A stretch of DNA of 64,000 nt from CAMDPA01 sp965223035 (GCA_965223035.1 OZ244980.1:2232001-2296000), one strand, 5' to 3'. Numbered from the stretch's first letter, positions 41,842-51,566 are shown. The notes: generated from the letters alone by a model not told the origin. Numbers and translations: made by a program.

Positions 41842-43488
41842 ATGCCGTCAGTCCTCACTCGGGCACAAATTCTTGTGGTGATACTGTCGGTATGGCTGAC
41901 CCCTGCCTGGGCGCAGACCACAGAAAGTCAAGCCCCGGCGCCGAGCTTGAGCGCCGAGCAGACCAAGCTGCAATCGGCGCTTTCGCTGTTTGCGACGCGA
42001 TCCTACGCGAAGGTGATTGACGGCATCAATGCCGTCGCCGAATCGGGCGCTGCGCATGCCGGCGATATTCTCACCGCGCTGAGCCGGCGCAGGGCTTATG
42101 TCGATAAGACCGGCACGATTGGTGCCTTTCGCGCGGACAAGACCTACTTTGATCTAGTCACCCACCAACAACTTGATGCGCGACCAAGTGGTCTGAAGAG
42201 CGTGCGCGTCAACAATCGGGTGCGCAACGCGGTCAAGGCGGCGTTGGCTACGTTGCGGTTGCGCTCGCCTGAGCCGGCGTTGCGCATCGAGGCGGCGAAC
42301 GAGCTGCTCCGCGCCAAGGACAGGGCGGCATTGCCGGTCCTCGACAAGCTGATCGATAAGGAAGCTGACCCCGCCGCCAAGCAAGCGATGGTGGAGACAC
42401 GGGCGGCGCTGGTCTTGCTCGATCAGCGGCGGTCGCAGGAGGCCAAGCTTGCAGCCGTTGCCGTGTTGCGCAGCAGGGGCGATCAAACCGCCATTGCGGC
42501 TCTGCAACCGGCGCTGGGGTCGAGTGACCCGGCGGTTCACAAGGCTGGAGCGGAGGCCGTTGAGACGATCGAGGCGCATCTGCGCACCATCTCACGCATA
42601 CAGGATGTCTGGTACGGCCTGTCGTTGGGCTCCGTGTTGTTGCTGGCGGCGATCGGATTGGCGATCACGTTTGGCGTGATGGGCGTCATCAACATGGCCC
42701 ATGGCGAAATGGTCATGTTGGGCGCCTATACGACCTTCGTCGTGCAAGAGCTGTTTCGCGCCTACGCGCCCGATGCGTTCGACTGGTCCTTGGTGTTGGC
42801 GGTGCCCGCGGCATTCGCGGTCGCGGGCCTGGTCGGAATTGCCATTGAGCGTGGCATCATTCGATATCTGTACGGGCGTCCGCTGGAAACATTGCTGGCC
42901 ACGTGGGGTGTCAGTCTGATCCTGCAACAGACGGTGCGCCGACTGTTTGGGCCGAGCAATCGGGAGGTGGGCGCGCCATCCTACATGTCCGGTGGCTTCG
43001 ACCTGTTTGGCTTGGTCATCACCTATAATCGGCTTTGGATCATCGTTTTCACCCTCGTCGTTTTCGCAGGGTTGCTGGCGGTGCTGCGGCTCACCAGGCT
43101 CGGGCTTGAGATGCGCGCGGTCACACAAAACCGCAGCATGGCTGCTTCGATGGGGATTCGTACCGGTTATGTGGACGCGATGACGTTCGGGTTGGGGTCT
43201 GGCGTGGCCGGAATTGCTGGCGTCGCGCTGAGCCAAATCGACAATGTCTCGCCAAACCTGGGACAAAACTACATCATCGATAGTTTCATGGTGGTGGTGT
43301 TCGGCGGCGTCGGCAACCTTTGGGGCACCTTGGTCTCGGCCTTTGCGCTCGGCATCACCAACAAGCTGCTGGAGCCCTGGGCCGGCGCCGTTCTAGCCAA
43401 GATCCTGATCCTCGTCTTGTTGATTTTGTTCATCCAGAAACGACCGCGCGGCCTGTTCGCGCTCAAGGGACGGGCGATCGAAGCATGA
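41842..43488 (+). CDS. urtB: Urea ABC transporter permease UrtB
   Basis: 548 residues, long as is normal for UrtB. It has a signal-like N-terminus (ILVVILSVWLTPAWAQ), a soluble helical extension of about 220 residues, and then the membrane domain (SLGSVLLLAAIGLAITFGVM) with MAHGEMVMLGAYTTFVVQE. GGAGACTCTGGTC precedes the ATG. Forms the urea channel with UrtC. Overlaps urtC by ATGA. Confidence 0.92.
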   Translation: MPSVLTRAQILVVILSVWLTPAWAQTTESQAPAPSLSAEQTKLQSALSLFATRSYAKVIDGINAVAESGAAHAGDILTALSRRRAYVDKTGTIGAFRADKTYFDLVTHQQLDARPSGLKSVRVNNRVRNAVKAALATLRLRSPEPALRIEAANELLRAKDRAALPVLDKLIDKEADPAAKQAMVETRAALVLLDQRRSQEAKLAAVAVLRSRGDQTAIAALQPALGSSDPAVHKAGAEAVETIEAHLRTISRIQDVWYGLSLGSVLLLAAIGLAITFGVMGVINMAHGEMVMLGAYTTFVVQELFRAYAPDAFDWSLVLAVPAAFAVAGLVGIAIERGIIRYLYGRPLETLLATWGVSLILQQTVRRLFGPSNREVGAPSYMSGGFDLFGLVITYNRLWIIVFTLVVFAGLLAVLRLTRLGLEMRAVTQNRSMAASMGIRTGYVDAMTFGLGSGVAGIAGVALSQIDNVSPNLGQNYIIDSFMVVVFGGVGNLWGTLVSAFALGITNKLLEPWAGAVLAKILILVLLILFIQKRPRGLFALKGRAIEA

Positions 43489-44633
43489 TCACGCGCGCAG
43501 TGTTCAGCCTGAGCGATATCGGCAGCCGCAGTTTTCTCGCCATTTTGGCATTGCTGGCAATTCTAGTGCCGGCATCGAACCTATTGCTGCCGGAAAGCTC
43601 GGCACTTCACGTTCCAACCCACATCGTCTCATTGCTTGGCAAATATTTGTGCTACGCCATTCTGGCCGTGGCGCTGGACTTGGTTTGGGGCTATTGCGGT
43701 ATCCTATCGCTCGGACATGCGGCGTTCTTTGCGCTGGGCGGTTACGCCATGGGCATGTACCTGATGCGGCAGATCGGCACCCGTGGCGTCTATGCTGACC
43801 CGGTGCTTCCAGATTTTATGGTGTTTCTGAACTGGCAGGAATTACCGTGGTTTTGGTATGGCTTCGACCACTTCGGTTTCGCCATGGTGATGGCGCTGCT
43901 GGTGCCCGGCTTATTGGCGTTCTGCTTCGGCTGGCTCGCATTTCGCTCGCGCGTCACTGGGGTTTATCTGTCGATCATCACGCAGGCCATGACCTATGCG
44001 CTGTTGTTGGCCTTCTTTCGTAACGAGATGGGGTTCGGCGGCAACAATGGTCTGACCGATTTCAAGGATATTCTGGGCTTTGACGTTCAGGCGCAAACCA
44101 CCCGCAATGCACTCTTCGTCAGCACAGTTCTCGTCCTGGCGCTGACCTATCTGATCGCGCGGGTAATCGTCACCTCGACCTTTGGCAAGGTGCTGATCGC
44201 GATCCGTGATGCGGAGAGCCGAACGCGCTTTCTCGGTTATCGCGTGGAGACATACAAGCTGGTAACGTTCGTTGTCTCGGCTTGCATGGCCGGCGTCGCA
44301 GGCGCGCTTTACGTGCCGCAAGTCGGCATTATCAATCCGTCCGAGTTCGCGCCAGCCAATTCGATCGAGGCGGTGATTTGGGTGGCCGTGGGCGGACGGG
44401 GGACGCTGACCGGTGCTGCGGTTGGTGCGATTCTGGTCAACTATGCGAAGACGACATTCACCTCCGGCTTCTTGGCGTCTTATTGGCTGTTCGCATTGGG
44501 CGGTCTGTTCATCGCTTCCACGTTGCTGCTGCCGAAGGGCATCGTCGGCGCGGTTAGCGCGCTGGTGAAACGGCGACGGGATCGAAACGGTGCACAACGT
44601 CAGCCGGAATCGATGCCGCAACCGGCGGAGTAA
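43485..44633 (+). CDS. urtC: Urea ABC transporter permease UrtC
   Basis: 382 residues from the ATG at 43485, which overlaps the urtB stop codon. The reading frame open to 43320 lies inside urtB. Multiple membrane helices (LAILALLAILVPASNLLL) and the LivM-type motif LVWGYCGILSLGHAAFFALGG are present, with YLSIITQAMTYALLLAFFRNE and a conserved C-terminal half. Partner of UrtB. Urea-specific permeases of this branched-chain-type family are recognised by context with UrtA. Confidence 0.93.
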   Translation: MITRAVFSLSDIGSRSFLAILALLAILVPASNLLLPESSALHVPTHIVSLLGKYLCYAILAVALDLVWGYCGILSLGHAAFFALGGYAMGMYLMRQIGTRGVYADPVLPDFMVFLNWQELPWFWYGFDHFGFAMVMALLVPGLLAFCFGWLAFRSRVTGVYLSIITQAMTYALLLAFFRNEMGFGGNNGLTDFKDILGFDVQAQTTRNALFVSTVLVLALTYLIARVIVTSTFGKVLIAIRDAESRTRFLGYRVETYKLVTFVVSACMAGVAGALYVPQVGIINPSEFAPANSIEAVIWVAVGGRGTLTGAAVGAILVNYAKTTFTSGFLASYWLFALGGLFIASTLLLPKGIVGAVSALVKRRRDRNGAQRQPESMPQPAE

Positions 44634-44637
44634 TCTA

Positions 44638-45405
44638 ATGACCAGCGAACAACCCGTGCACCGGCCCATCAAGAGCGTTCTCTATCTCGACGGCGTTACC
44701 GTTTCATTCGACGGCTTCAAGGCGCTCAATGAACTGTCGTTTGTTGTCGAACCTGGGGAGATGCGGGCGATTATCGGGCCGAATGGGGCCGGCAAGACGA
44801 CGATGATGGACGTTGTCACCGGCAAGACCCGGCCCGACAGCGGGATCGTCAGCTTCGACGACACCCACGATCTGACCGAACTCGATGAGGCGGAAATTGC
44901 CGAAATCGGCGTCGGGCGAAAATTCCAAAAACCAACCGTATTTGAAAGCCACACGGTCTCCGACAACGTCAGATTGGCTTTGGCCGGCCCGCGCGAGCCT
45001 CTGTCCGCGTTATTCGGTGCGCGCGACCGCATCCCACAGCAGCGCATTGACGAGGTGCTGGAACGGGTTCGCCTGATTGCCCTTCGCGACCGGTTTGCCG
45101 GCGACCTGAGCCACGGTCAAAAGCAGTGGCTGGAAATCGCGATGCTGCTGGCCCAGGATCCAAAACTGATGCTGGTCGATGAACCGGTCGCCGGCATGAC
45201 GGATGCGGAAACCGAGGAGACTGCGCGCTTGTTGCGTGACATTGCCAAGGACCGCAGCGTCGTGGTGGTCGAACATGATATGGCGTTTGTTCGTGCGCTG
45301 GGCGTGAAGGTGACCTGCCTGCATGAAGGCTCTGTGCTGGCGGAAGGTTCGATCGATTACGTGTCGTCAAATGAGCGGGTGGTCGAAGTCTATCTGGGCC
45401 GCTGA
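44638..45405 (+). CDS. urtD: Urea ABC transporter ATPase UrtD
   Basis: 255 residues from the ATG at 44638, four bases after the urtC stop codon. The frame opening at 44590 lies in urtC. ATPase motifs: GPNGAGKTTMMDV, LSHGQKQWLEIAMLL (signature of LivG/UrtD type), LMLVDEPVAGMTDAE and EHDMAFVRALGVKVT. One of two ATPases energising the importer. Confidence 0.93.
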   Translation: MTSEQPVHRPIKSVLYLDGVTVSFDGFKALNELSFVVEPGEMRAIIGPNGAGKTTMMDVVTGKTRPDSGIVSFDDTHDLTELDEAEIAEIGVGRKFQKPTVFESHTVSDNVRLALAGPREPLSALFGARDRIPQQRIDEVLERVRLIALRDRFAGDLSHGQKQWLEIAMLLAQDPKLMLVDEPVAGMTDAETEETARLLRDIAKDRSVVVVEHDMAFVRALGVKVTCLHEGSVLAEGSIDYVSSNERVVEVYLGR

Positions 45406-45435
45406 TCGCGGTCGCGGTGCTGTCAGGTCCAAACC

Positions 45436-46131
45436 ATGCTGGATGTTCAACATATCGATCTGCACTATGGCGCCGCACAGGCGCTGCGCAACGTTTCGCT
45501 TGAGGCCAACGCGGGTCAAATCACCTGCGTTCTGGGTCGCAACGGCGTGGGCAAAACCAGTTTGTCGCGCGCAATCGTGGGGCAGCAGCCGATCAGTGCC
45601 GGCAGCATTATCTGGAGCGGCAGTGATATCTCGCCGCTTCAGCAATATCAGCGCGCGCGGCACGGTATCGCCATCGTGCCGCAGGGCCGGGAGATTTTTC
45701 CGCTCTTGACTGTGCGCGAGAACCTCGAGACCGGGTACGCCGCGGCGGGCCGAGGTGATCGGTTCATTGCCGATGAGATCTTCGAGCTGTTTCCGGTGTT
45801 GCGGGACATGCTCGGGCGGCGCGGCGGCGACTTGTCGGGTGGTCAGCAGCAGCAGTTGGCGATCGGCCGGGCGATGGTGATGCGCCCGAAACTGTTGGTG
45901 CTCGACGAGCCGACGGAAGGTATCCAACCCTCGATCATCAAAGACATCGGACGCGCCATTGCCTATCTGCGCGACAAAGGGGAAATTGCAATCGTCCTGG
46001 TCGAGCAGTATTTCGAGTTTGCGCGCGACCTTGCTGACACGTTCGTGGTGATGGATCGGGGGCAGGTCGTCCTATCGGGTACGCGTGAGGAGTTGAATGA
46101 GGCCGATGTCCGCCGTCGACTCGCCGTTTGA
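45436..46131 (+). CDS. urtE: Urea ABC transporter ATPase UrtE
   Basis: 231 residues, the usual length of LivF/UrtE proteins. Motifs GRNGVGKTSLSRAI, LSGGQQQQLAIGRAM, LLVLDEPTEGIQPSI and VEQYFEFARDLADTF are intact. It follows UrtD by 30 bp and overlaps the start of ureD by about 35 bp, which joins transport and hydrolysis genes into one unit. Confidence 0.93.
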   Translation: MLDVQHIDLHYGAAQALRNVSLEANAGQITCVLGRNGVGKTSLSRAIVGQQPISAGSIIWSGSDISPLQQYQRARHGIAIVPQGREIFPLLTVRENLETGYAAAGRGDRFIADEIFELFPVLRDMLGRRGGDLSGGQQQQLAIGRAMVMRPKLLVLDEPTEGIQPSIIKDIGRAIAYLRDKGEIAIVLVEQYFEFARDLADTFVVMDRGQVVLSGTREELNEADVRRRLAV

Positions 46132-46960
46132 GCCGGCAAGCCGCTCACGCACTTGCATTGACAACGTGCGCGTTGCCGGCGGTATCTCAATCGCGTTCGA
46201 ACGGCGGGCGGGACGCAGTCGCGTTGTCGATGTGCGCGAACGCGATGGCTATAAGGTGCGTTTCCCGCGTGGCACCGATGATCCACAAGCCGTCATCATC
46301 AATACCGGCGGCGGATTAGCGGGCGGTGATCGCGTGCATCAAATGTGCTCGGTGGCCGAGGGCGCGCGGGCTTGCGTCACGACCCAGGCCTCGGAGCGGG
46401 TTTACCGCGCCGTCGGCGCATCGTTGGCACAGGTCGATGTAGCGCTTTGTGTGGGGCACGGCGCACGGCTTAACTGGATGCCGCAAGAGACGATCTTCTT
46501 CGACCAGGCCCGACTGACGCGCACCATCTCGGCCAATGTGGCGCAGACTGCGCATTTGGTGATTGCGGAAACCGTCATTTTCGGTCGTACCGCGATGGGC
46601 GAGCGGGTGCGGGAAGGGCTGTTGCATGATACCTGGCGCATCCAGCGCGGTGGACGCTTGATTTTTGTCGAGGCGGTCAAGCTTGATGGTGAGATCGACC
46701 AGCTGTTGGACCGCAAGGCGGTGGCCGATCGGGCGCACATCCTCGCGACGCTGGTCTGCATCAGCCCCGATGCGGAGGATCGCCTCGAGCGCGTGCGTTT
46801 GGCGTTGAGCGCGGCCCGCTGTCGGACGGCGGCGAGCGCATGGGATGGGCGCTTGATTGTGCGAGCGCTTGGATCTTCAAACCAGATGATGCGAGCGCTG
46901 CTGGAGAGGGTGCTGCCGATCTTGACCGACGCACCGGTGCCGCGGGTCTGGTCAACATGA
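46097..46960 (+). CDS. ureD: Urease accessory protein UreD (UreH)
   Basis: 287 residues from the ATG at 46097; the ATG at 46106 is a possible alternative. AGGAG lies just upstream inside urtE. The UreD family is recognised by IINTGGGLAGGDRVH, TTQASERVYRA and LNWMPQETIFFDQARL. UreD binds urease apoenzyme and, with UreF and UreG, guides nickel delivery and lysine carbamylation. Confidence 0.92.
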   Translation: MRPMSAVDSPFEPASRSRTCIDNVRVAGGISIAFERRAGRSRVVDVRERDGYKVRFPRGTDDPQAVIINTGGGLAGGDRVHQMCSVAEGARACVTTQASERVYRAVGASLAQVDVALCVGHGARLNWMPQETIFFDQARLTRTISANVAQTAHLVIAETVIFGRTAMGERVREGLLHDTWRIQRGGRLIFVEAVKLDGEIDQLLDRKAVADRAHILATLVCISPDAEDRLERVRLALSAARCRTAASAWDGRLIVRALGSSNQMMRALLERVLPILTDAPVPRVWST

Positions 46961-47012
46961 GCCGGCAGCTTGGCGATAAAGCGCGCTGGTGGGAAACGAA
47001 GGGGCCTGCATC

Positions 47013-47315
47013 ATGAATTTGACGCCAAGAGAGAAAGACAAACTGCTGATCGCGATGGCGGCTATGGTGGCACGCCGCCGGCTGGAGCGCGGGGTGAAGC
47101 TCAATCATCCTGAAGCGATCGCACTGATTACCGATGTTGTCGTTGAGGGCGCCCGCGATGGTCGCTCGGTCAGCGACTTGATGCGGGCCGGCGCTCAGGT
47201 GATCTCGCGTGAGCAGGTGATGGACGGCATCGCTGAACTGATCCACGACGTGCAGGTTGAGGCAACGTTCCCGGATGGAACCAAATTGGTCACGGTGCAC
47301 AATCCGATCCGTTGA
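47013..47315 (+). CDS. ureA: Urease gamma subunit UreA
   Basis: Exactly 100 residues, the standard length, from the ATG at 47013 (AAGGGG upstream). The body MNLTPREKDKLLIAMAAMVA with RRLERGVKLNHPEAIALITD is the typical gamma subunit. Packs with UreB and UreC to form the urease trimer. Confidence 0.96.
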   Translation: MNLTPREKDKLLIAMAAMVARRRLERGVKLNHPEAIALITDVVVEGARDGRSVSDLMRAGAQVISREQVMDGIAELIHDVQVEATFPDGTKLVTVHNPIR

Positions 47316-47331
47316 GTTTGGAGGCTTCGGC

Positions 47332-47637
47332 ATGATTCCTGGTGAAGTGATCACCCTTGAAGGTGAGATCGAACTCAACGCCGGCCGCAGCGTGGTGACG
47401 GTTGAGGTTGCCAACACCGGCGATCGGCCGGTGCAGGTTGGCAGCCACTACCATTTCTTCGAAACCAACCCGGCGCTGTCGTTCGATCGCGAGCGCACGC
47501 GTGGCTTCCGACTGGATATTGCCGCCGGCACCGCCGTCCGGTTCGAGCCGGGCCAGTCGCGGACCGTGACGCTGGTGGAGATGGCCGGACGGCGCACCGC
47601 CATTGGGTTCCGTCAGCAGGTTATGGGGCAGCTTTAG
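47332..47637 (+). CDS. ureB: Urease beta subunit UreB
   Basis: 101 residues from the ATG at 47332, with GGAGG upstream; the frame opening at 47257 is inside ureA. It begins MIPGEVITLEGEIELNAGR and contains VGSHYHFFETNPAL and GTAVRFEPGQSR, typical of the beta subunit. Structural part of the urease complex. Confidence 0.96.
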   Translation: MIPGEVITLEGEIELNAGRSVVTVEVANTGDRPVQVGSHYHFFETNPALSFDRERTRGFRLDIAAGTAVRFEPGQSRTVTLVEMAGRRTAIGFRQQVMGQL

Positions 47638-47650
47638 GGGTGGGTGAGCC

Positions 47651-49369
47651 ATGCCAGCAAAGATTTCTCGCGCCAGCTATGCCGACATGTTCGGTCCGAC
47701 GACCGGCGACAAGGTGCGGCTTGCCGACACCGAACTCGTGATCGAGGTGGAGCGCGATTTCACCACCTACGGCGAAGAGGTCAAGTTCGGCGGCGGCAAG
47801 GTGATCCGTGACGGGATGGGGCAGTCGCAGCTCACGCGGGCCGATGGCGCCCCGGATACCGTGATCACCAATGCGCTGGTGCTCGATGCCATCGCGGGGA
47901 TCGTTAAGGCCGACATCGGGCTCAAGGACGGACGCATCTTGGCCGTCGGCAAGGCCGGCAATCCTGACATTCAACCCGGTGTAACGATCCCGATCGGTCC
48001 GGGCACTGAGGTCATTGCCGGCGAGGGCAAGATCGTAACGGCCGGCGGCTTCGACGCGCATATTCACTTCATCTGTCCGCAGCAGATCGAAGAGGCGTTG
48101 ATGTCGGGCGTCACGACGATGCTGGGCGGCGGTACCGGCCCGGCGACCGGTACCAACGCTACGACGTGCACCCCAGGCCCGTGGCACATCGAGATGATGA
48201 TCCGCGCCGCGGACCGGTTTCCAATGAACCTGGCGTTCGCCGGAAAGGGTAATGCGTCGCTGCCGGCCGCATTGGAGGAGCAAGTCAAGGCCGGGGCCTG
48301 TGCGCTCAAGTTGCACGAGGATTGGGGCACGACGCCGGCGGCGATCGATTGCTGCCTAGCCGTTGCCGACGCCTATGACGTGCAGGTCATGATCCATACC
48401 GACACGCTCAATGAAAGCGGGTTCGTGGAGGATACCATCGCCGCATTCAAGGGACGGACCATCCACGCGTTTCACACCGAGGGCGCGGGCGGCGGGCACG
48501 CTCCGGACATCATCCGTGTGGCCAGTCTGATGAACGTGCTTCCGTCCTCGACCAACCCAACCCGTCCGTTCACGGTGAACACCATCGATGAGCACCTCGA
48601 TATGCTGATGGTCTGTCACCATCTCGATCCATCGATTGCGGAGGATCTCGCCTTCGCCGAAAGCCGGATCCGCAAGGAGACGATCGCGGCGGAGGATATC
48701 CTGCACGACCTCGGCGCGCTGTCGATGATGGCATCGGACAGCCAGGCCATGGGCCGGGTCGGCGAGGTGATTATCCGTACCTGGCAGACGGCGCACAAAA
48801 TGAAGGTTCAGCGCGGTCCGGCGCCGGAGGATCAGGGGCGCGGCAACGACAATGTGCGGGTCAAGCGGTATCTGGCGAAATACACGATCAATCCGGCCAT
48901 CGCGCACGGAATGTCCGCCCATATCGGTTCGGTCGAGGCGGGAAAATTGGCCGATCTGGTGGTGTGGTCGCCGGCATTTTTCGGAGTGAAGCCGGATTTG
49001 GTCCTGAAAGGCGGTGCCATCGCCGCCGCCGCCATGGGCGATCCGAACGCATCGATTCCAACGCCGCAGCCGGTTCACTTCCGCCCGATGTTCGGTGCCT
49101 TCGGCGGGGCGGCGACGGCGACGTCGGTGACGTTCGTGTCGGCGGCGGCGGTGACCGAAGGCGTCGGCGCACGCTGGGGATTGGCGAAGCCGTTGGTGGC
49201 CGTCGATAATGTCAGGGGTGGGATATCGAAAGCGGATATGGTGCTCAACGCGGCTACGCCGCATATCGAGGTCGATCCGGAGACCTACGAGGTGCGGGCG
49301 GATGGCGCGTTGCTGGTGTGCGAGCCCGCCGACGAGCTGCCGATGGCGCAGCGCTATTTCTTGTTCTAA
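47651..49369 (+). CDS. ureC: Urease alpha (catalytic) subunit UreC
   Basis: 572 residues, normal length. It hydrolyses urea to ammonia and carbamate at a dinickel centre. Active-site features are intact: DAHIHFICP (nickel His-x-His), GACALKLHEDWG (carbamylated Lys), HTEGAGGGHAPD, the flap MVCHHLDPS with catalytic Cys-His, and SDSQAMGRVGE (metal Asp). A 13-base gap follows ureB, and GGGTGAGCC is a modest ribosome binding site. Confidence 0.97.
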   Translation: MPAKISRASYADMFGPTTGDKVRLADTELVIEVERDFTTYGEEVKFGGGKVIRDGMGQSQLTRADGAPDTVITNALVLDAIAGIVKADIGLKDGRILAVGKAGNPDIQPGVTIPIGPGTEVIAGEGKIVTAGGFDAHIHFICPQQIEEALMSGVTTMLGGGTGPATGTNATTCTPGPWHIEMMIRAADRFPMNLAFAGKGNASLPAALEEQVKAGACALKLHEDWGTTPAAIDCCLAVADAYDVQVMIHTDTLNESGFVEDTIAAFKGRTIHAFHTEGAGGGHAPDIIRVASLMNVLPSSTNPTRPFTVNTIDEHLDMLMVCHHLDPSIAEDLAFAESRIRKETIAAEDILHDLGALSMMASDSQAMGRVGEVIIRTWQTAHKMKVQRGPAPEDQGRGNDNVRVKRYLAKYTINPAIAHGMSAHIGSVEAGKLADLVVWSPAFFGVKPDLVLKGGAIAAAAMGDPNASIPTPQPVHFRPMFGAFGGAATATSVTFVSAAAVTEGVGARWGLAKPLVAVDNVRGGISKADMVLNAATPHIEVDPETYEVRADGALLVCEPADELPMAQRYFLF

Positions 49370-49890
49370 TGACGTCGAAACGTGTGATGCAGCGTGCAAC
49401 CAACAGGCTACCCCGTGACGATGCGCGGCTCGACCATCCGGCCGATGCCATCACGCTGGCGTGGGAGGATCGGCATCGCCGCCGGATTGCGATGACCACC
49501 GACGGGGGTGAGCGGATCCTTTTGGACTTGGCCCAGGCGACCAGGATCGGCGATGGCGACGGCCTGTTGCTCGACGATGGTCGCGTCATTGTGGTTCGCG
49601 CGGCGAAGGAGCCGGTGATGCGCGTGACCGCGCGCGATGGTGCTCAGTTGGCGCGCATCGCATGGCACATCGGCAACCGTCATGCGCCCGCGCAAATTCT
49701 GCCGGATGCCGTTCATATTCAGCCTGATCACGTGTTGGCGGATATGGTGCGTCGATTGGGTGGTGCGGTCTGCGACATCACCGCCGCCTTCGAGCCGGAG
49801 GGTGGCGCCTACGGCCCGCCCGACGCCGCAGACGCGTCTCAGGCAGGACATGTTCACCACGGCGCCCCGCGCCACCATCACGGGCACTGA
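49369..49890 (+). CDS. ureE: Urease accessory nickel chaperone UreE
   Basis: 173 residues from the ATG at 49369, which shares one base with the ureC stop codon; the frame open to 49318 is inside ureC. It has the UreE two-domain layout: peptide-binding N-domain with RILLDLAQATRIGDGDGL, metal-binding domain with IAWHIGNRHAPAQI, and a His-rich tail (GHVHHGAPRHHHGH). It holds nickel and passes it to the UreG complex. Confidence 0.92.
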   Translation: MTSKRVMQRATNRLPRDDARLDHPADAITLAWEDRHRRRIAMTTDGGERILLDLAQATRIGDGDGLLLDDGRVIVVRAAKEPVMRVTARDGAQLARIAWHIGNRHAPAQILPDAVHIQPDHVLADMVRRLGGAVCDITAAFEPEGGAYGPPDAADASQAGHVHHGAPRHHHGH

Positions 49891-49892
49891 TC

Positions 49893-50594
49893 ATGGGCGA
49901 ATGGCGCGGCGGACCGCCGAATGGTGGGTGCGATTTTCCCGCAGAGCTGGCGATCTGGCTGTCGCCAAGCTTTCCCAGCGGTGCGTTTGGCTACAGCCAG
50001 GGCCTTGAGCAGGCCGTCGCAGATCGCTTGGTGCGCGACCGGGACAGCTTGCTGGACTGGTTGCGCGTGCTGACGCATCATGGCGCGTTGCGCAACGATG
50101 TGATCATCGTGTCGTTGGTGCGTCAGGCGGCCGACGCCGCGGCGATCGGCGAGCTGGCGCAGCTGTGCTTGGCCTTGCAGCCGACCAAGGAAAGGGCGGA
50201 GGAGGCCGTGCAGGTCGGCCAGGCGTTCTTGACGTCCTTGCGCGCGGGTTGGTTGCGCCCCGATTTCGACCCGGATCCATGGCTCGATGGTGCCCCGGTG
50301 ACTTATCCTGTTGCCGTCGGCCTGGCCGCGCGCCTTTATCGGTTCGAGATTCTGGCCACGCTGGTGGCGTTTGCGGTGGCCTATCATACAAATTTGGTCA
50401 GCGCTGCGATCCGCTTAGGCGCAATTGGACAATTCGACGGCCAACGGGTTTTGGCTGCCCTGATGCCTGAAATCCGGTGCGCATGTAAAGCCGCCGAGCG
50501 GGCTTCCCAGCATGGTCTCGGCCAAGCCGCCTTCGGCGCCGACCTGGCGTCGATGCAACACGAGACCCTTGAGACGAGATTGTTTCGATCATGA
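49893..50594 (+). CDS. ureF: Urease accessory protein UreF
   Basis: 233 residues, all helical. Contains LSPSFPSGAFGYSQGLEQAV near the N-terminus, a UreF signature, and a middle stretch with YPVAVGLAARLY. It is thought to check fidelity of nickel insertion and acts with UreD and UreG. It starts 2 bp after ureE and overlaps ureG by ATGA. Confidence 0.93.
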   Translation: MGEWRGGPPNGGCDFPAELAIWLSPSFPSGAFGYSQGLEQAVADRLVRDRDSLLDWLRVLTHHGALRNDVIIVSLVRQAADAAAIGELAQLCLALQPTKERAEEAVQVGQAFLTSLRAGWLRPDFDPDPWLDGAPVTYPVAVGLAARLYRFEILATLVAFAVAYHTNLVSAAIRLGAIGQFDGQRVLAALMPEIRCACKAAERASQHGLGQAAFGADLASMQHETLETRLFRS

Positions 50595-51220
50595 TGTCAC
50601 CACACGGACCGTTGCGGGTCGGGATCGGCGGCCCAGTGGGCAGCGGCAAGACCACGTTGACCGCCTTATTGTGTCGGGCGCTGGCCCAGCACGTCGATAT
50701 GTGCGTGATCACCAACGATATCTACACCCGCGAGGACGCCGAGGCGCTGATGCGTCAGCAGGTCTTGCCGGGCGACAGAGTGATGGGGGTTGAGACGGGT
50801 GGATGTCCGCATACGGCGATCCGAGAGGACTGTTCGCTCAATCTGTCGGCGATTGCGCACATGCGACAGCGGTTGCCTGAATTGGCATTGGTTCTGATTG
50901 AATCGGGCGGAGATAACTTGGCGGCGACGTTCTCCCCGGATCTTGCCGATCTGACCATCTATGTCATCGACGTGGCGCAGGGCGAGGACATTCCCCGCAA
51001 GGGCGGACCGGGCATAACCAAGTCCGACTTTCTGGTCATCAACAAAATCGACCTGGCGCCCCACGTTGGGGCCGATCTCGACGTGATGCGGGCCGACGCC
51101 ATGCGCATGCGCCCCGATAAGCCATTTGCCTTCACCAATCTCAGGCACGGCGAGGGCCTGACCTCCATCCTGGCATTCCTCAGTGAACGGGGCGGTTTAA
51201 CGATTCCCGCCGAAGCCTGA
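50591..51220 (+). CDS. ureG: Urease accessory GTPase UreG
   Basis: 209 residues. SIMIBI-class GTPase: P-loop GIGGPVGSGKTTLTALL, CPHTAIREDCSLN metal-site CPH, ESGGDNLAATFSPDL, and guanine-recognising INKIDLAPHVGADL. Drives GTP-dependent nickel insertion. It is the last gene of the urt-ure run and is followed by repeat A9. Confidence 0.96.
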   Translation: MMSPHGPLRVGIGGPVGSGKTTLTALLCRALAQHVDMCVITNDIYTREDAEALMRQQVLPGDRVMGVETGGCPHTAIREDCSLNLSAIAHMRQRLPELALVLIESGGDNLAATFSPDLADLTIYVIDVAQGEDIPRKGGPGITKSDFLVINKIDLAPHVGADLDVMRADAMRMRPDKPFAFTNLRHGEGLTSILAFLSERGGLTIPAEA

Positions 51221-51331
51221 GCCCCGCATCGCCGATCGACGACTTTGGTCTCGCGATCGCCTGCTATCGTCCAGCGAGGGGTAACTGCCCCCAGTGCTCG
51301 GGGCGACATGGCCGCGGCGGTCTGCGATGGC

Positions 51332-51472
51332 CTCGAGCGCAACCTGCCTTTAATCGGAATCGGAACGATCCCGATTAAAGGCAGAAAGTTGCTCTACACT
51401 TTAAGGGCGATCATCTTTGCGCCTTAAATCGGAACCGGCTTTGCGGTTCCGATTTAAGGCGCGATGATCTAG
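51332..51472. repeat. Family A palindromic repeat, full copy (A9)
   Basis: Left end reads CTCGAGCGCAACC, a decayed form of CTAGAGCAACC; the right end is GATGATCTAG. Hairpin 1 inner stem CTGCCTTTAATCGG against CCGATTAAAGGCAG; hairpin 2 has the standard form with a short loop. Located between ureG and marR, where it could insulate the two operons. Confidence 0.93.
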
Positions 51473-51552
51473 CGCGCGATCTCGTTCGCGCCAACCCATG
51501 TCATCAACGGCATCGCATGACATTTCTCGCTCGACAACGGTATAGTGATATC

Positions 51553-51566
51553 GTAAGATATCTTAC
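51553..51566. promoter_or_regulatory. Perfect 14-bp palindrome, candidate MarR operator
   Basis: GTAAGATATCTTAC is identical to its own complement and ends 16 bases before the marR ATG. It overlaps a possible -10 (TAAGAT, 51554-51559) whose -35 would be TCGACA (51531-51536) at 17-base spacing. This suits autorepression by the downstream MarR protein. Confidence 0.6.
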
